8,561 nucleotides of DNA, taken from contig JAMCVO010000405.1 in NCBI GenBank assembly GCA_023475715.1, positions 1 through 8,561 of the forward strand, read 5' to 3'. This document shows, piece after piece, positions 1 through 5,683 of this stretch; the stretch's first letter is position 1, and the number at the start of each line of letters is the position of its first letter. Both the position numbers and the translations under genes were made by a program. The notes under the pieces are model-generated. The model did not search any database. It was not told the DNA's origin and saw nothing but the letters and a program-made list of their open reading frames with translations. The stretch comes from Actinomycetota bacterium (GTDB taxonomy: Bacteria; Actinomycetota; Humimicrobiia; Humimicrobiales; Humimicrobiaceae).

Positions 1-193
1 CTATGATCTTCCATTGATATTATATTTTTAGCTTTATTAGATTAAAATATTTTAAAAGTATAAAATAATAAATATTTAATTTATTATAAAAGTGCTAATG
101 CCTTGTTAAAATAACATATGTTTTCTTTTTTAATATTTTCAATAATGGATTATGATGATTATTATTTCACCATTTTAAATGTTCTTTGGCATT
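1..193. other. AT-rich non-coding tail beyond the importer operon
   Basis: I see no gene, tRNA or repeat array in this very AT-rich stretch. The only structure is an all-A/T hairpin with 9-bp arms at 65-73 and 79-87 and a 5-nt loop. Read on the minus strand it is followed by TTTTA and a second T-rich stretch, so it might weakly end the leftward transcript. An A/T-only stem is poor evidence for a terminator, so I do not call one. Confidence 0.5.
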
Positions 194-280
194 TTATTCA
201 AGTTCTACATGGTTTTTAGGATATGAACTCTTCAATACGAAATAACTAACTGATCCAAATTGGGCTTCAATTCTGTTCAT
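194..280 (-). CDS. possible 28-residue ORF or coding remnant after the second permease
   Basis: Just beyond the MalG-type permease stop, an open frame runs from ATG (278-280) to TAA (194-196). It begins MNRIEAQFGS and ends KNHVELE. The codon choice looks protein-like and the base composition is richer than the empty sequence that follows. The same frame stays open upstream into the permease in the +1 frame (DDASW before the ATG, with TTG codons near 323-328), so a frame-overlapping start is possible. An AAAGGA motif lies about 13 nt before the ATG, which is rather far. I do not recognise the peptide. It could be a small gene, the tail of a decayed gene, or chance. Confidence 0.25.
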   Translation of the reverse strand: MNRIEAQFGSVSYFVLKSSYPKNHVELE

Positions 281-290
281 CCAGGATGCG

Positions 291-1130
291 TCATCCTTTA
301 ATTGCGCCGGAAGTAAGGCCCGCAACAAACCATCTCTGGAAAATTATAAATACAATTATTACAGGAATAACTGTCAGGAAGATCATAGCACCGTATACCT
401 CCCACTGCACTCCGTATTGAGCTCCGGACATCCTGTTTAACAATAGAGGGATAGTCTGCAAAGAATCATTCCTTATAAATACAAGCGCAAAAAGGAATTC
501 ATTCCAGGTTGCCATGAAAGAAAAAGTAACAACGGTAGCCAGTGCGGGTTTTGAAAGAGGCAATACTATGCCGGTAAATATCTTAAGATCGGTAGCTCCA
601 TCTATTTTGGCTGCTTCTTTTAATTCCAACGGTATTTTTTCAAAAAAACCTCTTAGAATAAGGGTACCAAAAGGAAAACCAAAAGAAATATAAGGAAGTA
701 TTAATACAAAATAAGTAGCCAGCAGTTTAAGATTTTTCATCAGGATAAACAGCGGTATCAACATGACCTGTACAGGGATCATTATACCCAGCAGAAAAGC
801 AATAAATATTATCTCTTTGAATCTGAACTTGTAATTACTGAAGCCAAAAGCAGCAAGACTTGAAATTACAAGTATGCCGATTATCGCAAGTGATGTAACA
901 AATATACTGTTAAAAAACATCCTGAGAAAACTTAGGCCGCCCCAATCCTGGACCTGAAATATGGCCTTGGGAATATTCATCAGCGTAAATTTTGTAGGAA
1001 ATATTTCAAGTACTTCGTTTGGAAACCTAAAAGCCAGTGACAATACCCACAGAAGCGGAAACAATACCATACTGATTATTATCGCTAAAAATAAATATTT
1101 AAAAAATCCACCTAAAAATTGTTTCAACAT
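291..1130 (-). CDS. carbohydrate ABC transporter permease, MalG/CUT1 type
   Basis: This is an inner-membrane permease of a sugar importer that would pair with the MalF-type protein encoded just upstream. Its 279 residues match the family length. About six hydrophobic segments are visible (near 11-31, 73-96, 107-131, 139-160, 188-207 and 245-267). The cytoplasmic EAA loop that docks on the ATPase is clear at about 170-195 (LKEAAKIDGA followed by LPLSKPAL). The C-terminus RWFVAGLTSGAIKG is typical of MalG-like CUT1 permeases. The ATG lies 6 nt after the stop of the upstream permease with no good Shine-Dalgarno sequence, which suggests translational coupling. The family is clear; the transported sugar cannot be inferred. 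Confidence 0.96.
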   Translation of the reverse strand: MLKQFLGGFFKYLFLAIIISMVLFPLLWVLSLAFRFPNEVLEIFPTKFTLMNIPKAIFQVQDWGGLSFLRMFFNSIFVTSLAIIGILVISSLAAFGFSNYKFRFKEIIFIAFLLGIMIPVQVMLIPLFILMKNLKLLATYFVLILPYISFGFPFGTLILRGFFEKIPLELKEAAKIDGATDLKIFTGIVLPLSKPALATVVTFSFMATWNEFLFALVFIRNDSLQTIPLLLNRMSGAQYGVQWEVYGAMIFLTVIPVIIVFIIFQRWFVAGLTSGAIKG

Positions 1131-1136
1131 AATTAT

Positions 1137-2075
1137 TTAATCAGTTTTTTTATCAATAAATATCCTTATTGTTGCAAATATCAAAACTATTACTGTTAAA
1201 ACAACAGCAAGTGTTGAAGCATAACCAAGTTTGTTTGTACCAAAAATTGCAAAACTCTGGTAATACATGTAAGAAGTAATGACTTCAGAATGGTGTGCAG
1301 GACCGCCACTGGTCATTACATAAACCAGATCAAATACTTTAAATCCACCGATGATATTTAATATAACTGCCAGAGAGATAGTCTTATAAAGTTGTGGAAG
1401 GACTATTTTGATAATAGTTTGAAAAAAATTTGCTCCATCCACTTTTGCGCTTTCAATTATTTCATTGTTTATTCCCTGCAACCCTGCATAATAAATTACC
1501 ATATTGTAACCTGTCCACTGCCATATGCTAACAAGCGTAATTACAAATATTGGAGTGACAAGATTACCAAGCCATTGAACAGGCTCAAGGTTGGGCAAAA
1601 ATATATTTATGATAGTATTTAAAAGACCATCAGTTACAAATATCCTTCTCCAAACCAGCCCTATTATTACCGACGATAGCAGTGTCGGGAAAAATATTAT
1701 CGCTCTCCAAAGAATGCTCGCTCTTAATTTGCCGTAAAATAGAAAAACAGCAATTATAAATCCAAATAAATTTTGAAAAATAAGTGAACCAAAAACAAAG
1801 TAAAGAGTATTCTTTAGAACCAGTAAAAATGTAGGATCTTTTATTAATTTAATATAATTGCTTAAACCTGTAAATTTTTCAAAAGGATTGGGAGTATACC
1901 CTTTCCATTCAAAAAAGCTCAGACCCAGAGAAAAAAGTATTGGATATACTAGAAAGACAATGAAAAACACCAAAGCTAAGCCAATAAACAAATAAGCTTT
2001 TAAATTACTGTAATCTTTAATTAATAATGGAGCATCTTTTCTGTTTTTGGTCAATGTAGCAAGTCGAACATCCAC
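1137..2075 (-). CDS. carbohydrate ABC transporter permease, MalF/CUT1 type
   Basis: This is the first membrane subunit of the sugar importer, 312 residues. Hydrophobic segments lie near 28-51, 88-115, 124-146, 173-198, 233-252 and 286-306. The EAA loop is at about 208-229 (ESAKVDGANFF, then IVLPQL). The motif DLVYVMTSGGPA (249-260) is characteristic of MalF-like CUT1 permeases. The start is a GTG (2073-2075) because the frame has no early ATG; an AAAGG motif at 2086-2090 sits 10 nt upstream of it. A stem-loop lies between this gene and the binding-protein gene, so it may be expressed at a lower level. It forms one transcription unit with its neighbours on the same strand. Confidence 0.95.
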   Translation of the reverse strand: MDVRLATLTKNRKDAPLLIKDYSNLKAYLFIGLALVFFIVFLVYPILFSLGLSFFEWKGYTPNPFEKFTGLSNYIKLIKDPTFLLVLKNTLYFVFGSLIFQNLFGFIIAVFLFYGKLRASILWRAIIFFPTLLSSVIIGLVWRRIFVTDGLLNTIINIFLPNLEPVQWLGNLVTPIFVITLVSIWQWTGYNMVIYYAGLQGINNEIIESAKVDGANFFQTIIKIVLPQLYKTISLAVILNIIGGFKVFDLVYVMTSGGPAHHSEVITSYMYYQSFAIFGTNKLGYASTLAVVLTVIVLIFATIRIFIDKKTD

Positions 2076-2085
2076 TTTAACAAAA

Positions 2086-2090
2086 CCTTT
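2086..2090 (-). promoter_or_regulatory. ribosome binding site supporting the GTG start
   Basis: On the minus strand this reads AAAGG, ending 10 nt before the GTG at 2075. It is moderate in strength, but it is the only Shine-Dalgarno-like motif near this start and helps choose it. Confidence 0.5.
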
Positions 2091-2113
2091 GCAAATATAA
2101 TTTTTATTTATAT

Positions 2114-2143
2114 TTAGGGGCGTTTTATATATAGCGCCCCTAA
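2114..2143 (-). terminator. stem-loop between binding-protein and permease genes
   Basis: A perfect 9-bp inverted repeat (TTAGGGGCG at 2114-2122 and CGCCCCTAA at 2135-2143) encloses a 12-nt loop. It is the most GC-rich structure in any intergenic part of the window. In the direction of the operon it is followed by A/T-rich sequence rather than a clean T-run, so it is not a classical full terminator. Hairpins at this place, between a binding protein and its permeases, are known in sugar importer operons to shield the upstream mRNA or partly stop transcription, giving excess binding protein. That role here is inferred. Confidence 0.6.
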
Positions 2144-2172
2144 TCTTATTTATTTAAGTAAACAATCTATTA

Positions 2173-3525
2173 TTATTTATTTGCTTCCTGAGAAGCGGCC
2201 TCGATTTTTGCAAGTATGGAATCAACATCTCCACCAACTAAGGCTTCCTGTATTCCATCTGCGACTGCTTTATAGATATCAGGATTGTCAATGTACCTGT
2301 ATCCTATTTCCATATTGTTCTGGTCATTAGTCTGCCTTACAAATAATGCAACATCTGATTTCTTGGTAACAAGAGCCCCAGGAGGAGTCCTCATTGAATC
2401 AAACACTACTTCCTGTCCAAAAGCACCGTTTAAGAACTTCAAGAATTCTATGACGATTTCAGCCTTTGGGGTTGCAGGATTTATTCCCATCGTAATTGAA
2501 GCTCCGCCAGTATACAGGCTCTTACCGTTTTCGTCTAATCTTGGAAATGGGACATCCCAGATCTCGTCATTTGCCAGTGCATCTGCAGGTAGTGAAGAAA
2601 GACCATACTGACCGCAAGGCCAGAACATGGCAGATTCTTTTTTGACAAACATGTCGATACCCTCGGGCCATGGACCTATCTCCAGGACATTTGAAGGAAT
2701 AACGCCTTTATCCTTTAGATCAGCTATTGTCTGCATAGCTTCTTTAAACAATGGGTCCTCCCATGAAGCCTGGCCAAGGTTAGCCCTGTCGATAAGGTCA
2801 CCGGTCGTGTCCTTTGTCCTGACCAGAACGGTAAACATGTCTATCATTGCCCACTGATCTTTAAAACCAGTAGCAATCGGCTGGATGCCCTCTGCTTTAA
2901 AAACTTCAGCAACCTCATAAAGTTCTGCTATGGTTGTAGGCGGTTTTAAATTTCTTTCCTCAAACATCGGCTTCCAGTAATTAAGAGGCAAGTGATTTAC
3001 ATCCATAGGAACATAATATAGTTTTCCATCTATATACATGTCCTTAAGCAATAAGGCAGGAGCTATCCACTCTGACCATTCAGCATCACCTTTTATTATG
3101 TCTGTAAGATCCATAAGCTGACCCGACTGAGCAAGATCGTTGGAAGGTGCTCCAGGATGAACTTCAAAAACATCCGGAGCTTCCCCTGCTGCAAGAGAGG
3201 TTTTAAGTGCTGTATTGTAATCTGCATAAGCAAATTCTTTTCTCTCTACAGTTACATTTGGATGTGTCTTTTTGAACTCTTCTGCCAGTTTATTGACTAC
3301 ATCAACCAGGTTAGAACCAGCCTGCCAGTCCCACCATAAAATATTTACCGGTTCAGCAGCTGTCGTTTCTGCGGCTGTCGTTTCTGCTACAGTTGTTTCA
3401 GCAGCTGTCGTTTCTGCTGAAGTGGTTTCTGTTGTAGTAGTTTTACAACCAGCTAGGCTTAAAGAGATAAATAGAAAAAGAACTATCAATGGCACCAACA
3501 ATTTAATAAATTTATTTTTATACAT
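2173..3525 (-). CDS. extracellular sugar-binding lipoprotein of ABC importer (CUT1 family)
   Basis: This is the solute receptor of the importer, anchored in the membrane by a lipid. The 450-residue protein has a basic N-terminus, a hydrophobic core (8-24) and the lipobox LAGC with Cys27 as the lipidated residue. Residues 28-58 form a Thr/Glu/Ala linker built from ETTxA repeats. The mature fold begins at about 60 with NILWWDWQAG, followed by a helix and the loop LAAGEAPDVFEV (111-122), both typical of family 1 sugar-binding proteins. The ATG at 3523-3525 is supported by a strong Shine-Dalgarno sequence 8 nt upstream. Codons 63-73 are copied, inverted, in the intergenic region. The gene is richer in GC than the divergent regulator (25 of 60 bases at 2221-2280 against 15 of 60 at 4381-4440). 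The ligand is unknown. Confidence 0.95.
   Translation of the reverse strand: MYKNKFIKLLVPLIVLFLFISLSLAGCKTTTTETTSAETTAAETTVAETTAAETTAAEPVNILWWDWQAGSNLVDVVNKLAEEFKKTHPNVTVERKEFAYADYNTALKTSLAAGEAPDVFEVHPGAPSNDLAQSGQLMDLTDIIKGDAEWSEWIAPALLLKDMYIDGKLYYVPMDVNHLPLNYWKPMFEERNLKPPTTIAELYEVAEVFKAEGIQPIATGFKDQWAMIDMFTVLVRTKDTTGDLIDRANLGQASWEDPLFKEAMQTIADLKDKGVIPSNVLEIGPWPEGIDMFVKKESAMFWPCGQYGLSSLPADALANDEIWDVPFPRLDENGKSLYTGGASITMGINPATPKAEIVIEFLKFLNGAFGQEVVFDSMRTPPGALVTKKSDVALFVRQTNDQNNMEIGYRYIDNPDIYKAVADGIQEALVGGDVDSILAKIEAASQEANK
3305..3339. repeat. 35-bp perfect inverted repeat, copy within the binding-protein gene
   Basis: The minus strand here (starting TTATGGTGGGACTGG) encodes residues 63-73 of the binding protein. 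It is identical over 35 bases to the plus strand at 3723-3757. Allowing two mismatches, the match extends to 42 positions (3305-3346 with 3716-3757). The copies are inverted with respect to each other and 383 bp apart. Confidence 0.97.
3356..3430 (-). repeat. five 15-bp tandem units coding the ETTxA linker
   Basis: Five consecutive 15-bp units lie at 3356-3370, 3371-3385, 3386-3400, 3401-3415 and 3416-3430. Units 1, 2 and 4 are nearly identical on the plus strand (GCAGCTGTCGTTTCT, with one change in unit 2); units 3 and 5 have diverged. Each encodes one five-residue ETTxA block of the linker between the lipid anchor and the binding domain. The 15-bp unit preserves frame, so copy number can change without breaking the gene. 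Confidence 0.93.
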
Positions 3526-3533
3526 TTTTAACT

Positions 3534-3544
3534 ACCTCCTCCTT
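3534..3544 (-). promoter_or_regulatory. strong Shine-Dalgarno of the binding-protein gene
   Basis: The minus strand reads AAGGAGGAGGT, ending 8 nt before the ATG at 3525. It fixes the start codon and predicts high translation, as expected for a binding protein. Confidence 0.9.
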
Positions 3545-3560
3545 TTATCATTTTTTAATT

Positions 3561-3584
3561 ACTTAAATTTTAATAAATTTAAGT
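3561..3584 (-). other. perfect 10-bp hairpin in the binding-protein mRNA leader
   Basis: Arms at 3561-3570 (ACTTAAATTT) and 3575-3584 (AAATTTAAGT) enclose the 4-nt loop TAAT. In the leftward mRNA it lies about 16 nt upstream of the Shine-Dalgarno sequence. It could stabilise the mRNA 5' part or position ribosomes. In the plus direction it is followed by TTAATTTTTTT, so it could also act as a weak terminator against antisense transcription. The stem is almost entirely A/T. Confidence 0.55.
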
Positions 3585-3604
3585 TTAATTTTTTTAAATA
3601 AATA

Positions 3605-3615
3605 ATCACCTCCTT
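3605..3615 (-). promoter_or_regulatory. orphan perfect Shine-Dalgarno with no start codon behind it
   Basis: The minus strand reads AAGGAGGTGAT, an 11-nt perfect complement of the usual 16S rRNA 3' end. The next ATG downstream (3549-3551) is over 50 nt away and opens only a seven-codon frame (MIKGGGS). It is therefore a ribosome standby site, the relic of a lost leader ORF, or part of an RNA structure. A weaker AAAGGAG lies further upstream at 3658-3664. Confidence 0.6.
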
Positions 3616-3696
3616 ACTTAAATAAGCATATTTTTATTATTTATTTTAAATCTTTCCACTCCTTTCTACTTATTGGTTTCACGAAATAACGAAAAT

Positions 3697-3724
3697 ATTA
3701 AAAATAAATTATTAAAAATAAATT
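3697..3724. repeat. two perfect 14-bp tandem repeats
   Basis: The unit ATTAAAAATAAATT occurs at 3697-3710 and 3711-3724 with no gap. The second copy overlaps the left end of the intergenic 35-bp inverted-repeat copy by 2 bp. It may be a slippage product, a paired regulator site, or a mark of the event that placed the inverted copy here. Confidence 0.85.
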
Positions 3725-3757
3725 ATGGTGGGACTGGCAGGCTGGTTCTAACCTGGT
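3723..3757. repeat. 35-bp perfect inverted repeat, intergenic copy
   Basis: The plus strand is identical to the sense strand of binding-protein codons 63-73. Read in the same frame it spells LWWDWQAGSNL, then VFNLKILSIVKIFSY and a stop at about 3801-3803. It has no start codon of its own; a TAA lies in frame 15 bp upstream (3705-3707). It is therefore a gene fragment or copied segment, not a gene. Its composition differs sharply from the A/T-rich surroundings. Confidence 0.97.
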
Positions 3758-3773
3758 ATTCAATTTAAAAATT

Positions 3774-3803
3774 TTATCAATAGTGAAAATATTTTCATAT
3801 TAA
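3774..3803 (+). promoter_or_regulatory. candidate promoter of the regulator operon
   Basis: TTATCA (3774-3779) and TATTAA (3798-3803) are 18 bp apart, each matching the sigma-70 consensus at 4 of 6 positions. A transcript from here would begin close to the ATG at 3814, which fits the absence of a Shine-Dalgarno sequence for that gene. In such A/T-rich DNA the match alone is weak; the palindrome filling the spacer makes it more believable. Confidence 0.35.
3784..3797. promoter_or_regulatory. 14-bp palindrome, candidate SorC operator
   Basis: TGAAAATATTTTCA is a perfect palindrome 16 bp before the regulator start codon, exactly in the spacer of the candidate promoter. Sugar-responsive regulators often bind palindromes in their own divergent promoter region. 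That this regulator binds here is inferred from position and symmetry. Confidence 0.5.
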
Positions 3804-3813
3804 TTTATTAATT

Positions 3814-4809
3814 ATGGACAGAGAAAACAATATATTAAGGACTAATGACAATGCTTATTCTGATATATTAATTTCAAAAGTAGCCTATCTTTATTATCAT
3901 GAAGATAAAGACATTAAGGAAATTGCAGCTATCTTCGGGATATCTTACCCGACTGTTTCCAGAATCTTAAAAAGAGGAAAACAGCGTGGGATAATAACAG
4001 TTAGTATAAACAGTACCTATAATAAATTTTTAGAAAAAGAAAAAGAAATAAAAGAAAGTTCAGGCTTAAAAGATATAATAATTATTCCAACTATTGAAAA
4101 TGAAAGTGACCAGATAATTAAAAGGAGAGTAGGTGAATTTGCTGCGAATTATTTGGCAAACATTTTAAGGGATGATGATAAGTTGGGAATATCCTGGGGA
4201 TCAACTGTCTATGAATGCGTTAACTCTTTTAAAATCAACAAAAATTTAAATGTTGATATCATCCAACTCAATGGATCAATATCCGGAGCGCCTATTGAGC
4301 TAAATTCAAATGATTTAGTTAGAAGAATGAAAAATTATTTTAATGGTTCTTATTACTTTTTAACCTCTGAGTTAATTGTTGATGATAAAAATATAAGGGA
4401 TGCTGTAATAAGAAATTCTAAAATATCTGACACATTAGATAAACATAAAACAATTACAAAAGCTATTGTAGGAACAGGAAGTTTTGATCCAGATAAAAAT
4501 GGGAGCAGATATTATTGGGACTATTTAAAAGAAAATGAAATAAAAGAATTTGTGGAAAAACAAGTTGTGGGAGATGTATCTCTTGTTTTTTATGACATAA
4601 ATGGAAACATTATTGATAATCTGTCTTTAAATGACAGAAAAATTTCTATAAGCATAGAAAATTTACTCAGAATTGATAACTGTATAGGTATTGCAAATGG
4701 AATTCAAAAAGCCACCTCAATATTAGGAGCAATTAGAGCCAAGCTTCTAAAAACTGTCATAGTTGATGATAGATTATTTGAAGAATTATATAAACTTTAT
4801 ATAGATTAG
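3814..4809 (+). CDS. SorC-family sugar-binding transcriptional regulator
   Basis: The 331-residue protein has an N-terminal helix-turn-helix (about 20-62; DIKEIAAIFGISYPTVSRIL is the recognition part) and a C-terminal sugar-phosphate-binding domain (about 75-328). Hallmarks of that domain are LGISWGSTVYE (124-134), VDIIQLNG (147-154), AIVGTGSF (217-224), VGDVSLVFYDINGN (252-265) and IGIANGIQKATSI (291-303). The usual ITDE-like end is changed to VIVDDRLFEEL. Proteins of this family bind phosphorylated sugars or related effectors and repress or activate nearby catabolic operons. The ATG at 3814 is the only early start in frame, and no Shine-Dalgarno sequence precedes it. Its place between importer and catabolic genes suggests that it controls both. 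Confidence 0.93.
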   Translation: MDRENNILRTNDNAYSDILISKVAYLYYHEDKDIKEIAAIFGISYPTVSRILKRGKQRGIITVSINSTYNKFLEKEKEIKESSGLKDIIIIPTIENESDQIIKRRVGEFAANYLANILRDDDKLGISWGSTVYECVNSFKINKNLNVDIIQLNGSISGAPIELNSNDLVRRMKNYFNGSYYFLTSELIVDDKNIRDAVIRNSKISDTLDKHKTITKAIVGTGSFDPDKNGSRYYWDYLKENEIKEFVEKQVVGDVSLVFYDINGNIIDNLSLNDRKISISIENLLRIDNCIGIANGIQKATSILGAIRAKLLKTVIVDDRLFEELYKLYID

Positions 4810-4842
4810 ATTAAATAGCCAAAAATAAGCAATATTTAAAAA

Positions 4843-5682
4843 ATGAAATATAAGATTGAAGAGCTAAAAGAGATTACAAAAGAACTCAAAATAGAGACAT
4901 TAAAAATGGTATATAAGGCAGGCAGAGGACATTTAGGTGGTTCCTTTTCATCTGCTGAGATAATAACTGCGCTTTACTTTGAAATAATGGATATAAATCC
5001 AAAAAGACCAGATTGGGAATACAGAGATAGATTAATTTTATCCAAAGGCCACATTTGCCCTATTATTTATGCAGCTTTAGCGAAGTTAGGTTATTTTGAT
5101 AAAAAAAATCTGGAAAATTTTACAAAAATAGGAAGCATCCTTCAGGGTCATCCAGATATGACATTAACCCCTGGAATTGATATGACTTCTGGTTCACTTG
5201 GTATCGGGCTTTCAATTGCTAACGGGATGGCTCTGGCATCAAAATTAAGTAATAAAAAATTCTATGTCTATATTATTTTTGGAGATGGAGAATTACAAGA
5301 AGGACAAGTTTGGGAAGCAGCACTGGCATCAAGCCATAATAAGCTTAATAATATTATTGGTTTTGTAGATTACAACAGTTTGCAGCTATGTGGAGCAGTA
5401 AATAATACATGTAACCTTGAACCTATTGAAGATAAGTTTAAATCCTTTGGCTGGCAAGCCTACAAAATAGATGGACATGACTTCAATCAAATTATAGACA
5501 CTGTTAATATTGCTAAAAAAGTTAAAAACAAACCTAAAATAATAATTTGTAAAACCATTAAAGGCAATGGTGTGTCCTTCATGGAAAATAACATTGTTTG
5601 GCATGCTAAAGTTCCAAACAAAGAAGAATTTGATATAGCTATCTCGGAACTTAATAATCAATTAAATAAAGGTTTAATATAA
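4843..5682 (+). CDS. transketolase, N-terminal (thiamine-diphosphate binding) subunit
   Basis: This is the cofactor-pyrophosphate half of a two-polypeptide transketolase; the full enzyme moves a two-carbon ketol group between sugar phosphates. In its 279 residues I see RGHLGGSFSSAE (28-39), LSKGHICPIIYAAL (66-79) and GHPDM (102-106). The diphosphate motif begins with GDGE at 147-150 and ends at N178 (DYNSLQ). Further family marks are DGHD (210-213) and GNGVSFMENN followed by WH (241-254). H30, H70 and H103 are the expected conserved histidines. The length fits the stand-alone N-subunit. The gene begins 33 nt after the regulator and ends 1 nt before the C-subunit gene. No Shine-Dalgarno sequence is visible. 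The sugar substrate is not evident. Confidence 0.95.
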   Translation: MKYKIEELKEITKELKIETLKMVYKAGRGHLGGSFSSAEIITALYFEIMDINPKRPDWEYRDRLILSKGHICPIIYAALAKLGYFDKKNLENFTKIGSILQGHPDMTLTPGIDMTSGSLGIGLSIANGMALASKLSNKKFYVYIIFGDGELQEGQVWEAALASSHNKLNNIIGFVDYNSLQLCGAVNNTCNLEPIEDKFKSFGWQAYKIDGHDFNQIIDTVNIAKKVKNKPKIIICKTIKGNGVSFMENNIVWHAKVPNKEEFDIAISELNNQLNKGLI

Positions 5683-5683
5683 A

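Larger units (their letters stand above)
3526..3813. promoter_or_regulatory. divergent control region between importer and regulator operons
   Basis: This 288-bp gene-free gap must hold the promoters of both transcripts. It contains the binding-protein ribosome site, a 10-bp leader hairpin, two further Shine-Dalgarno-like motifs, a 14-bp tandem repeat, the intergenic copy of the 35-bp inverted repeat, and a 14-bp palindrome next to the regulator start. The nonamer GAAAATATT occurs at 3691-3699 and again inside the palindrome (3785-3793), so the two may be related regulator sites. I find no convincing leftward promoter by eye. Confidence 0.75.

Noticed and set aside
3528..3551. Seven-codon leader peptide (MIKGGGS) before the receptor gene
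   Set aside because: It has no ribosome site of its own and its glycine codons are simply the Shine-Dalgarno sequence of the receptor gene.
3272..3601. 109-residue plus-strand open frame over the receptor 5' end
   Set aside because: It is antisense to the receptor signal peptide and its repeat linker; the Val/Ala repeats are the reverse reading of the ETTxA repeats. No ribosome site and no recognisable domain.
3673..3701. TTGGTT and TATTAA with 17-bp spacing as a rightward promoter
   Set aside because: Matches are only 3 of 6 and 4 of 6 in A/T-rich DNA, and it would give a leader of over 100 nt through the repeats. The candidate at 3774-3803 fits better.
3305..3757. Terminal inverted repeats of an insertion sequence
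   Set aside because: The enclosed 383 bp encode no transposase, and one copy is functional coding sequence of a conserved part of the receptor; no target duplication flanks the pair.
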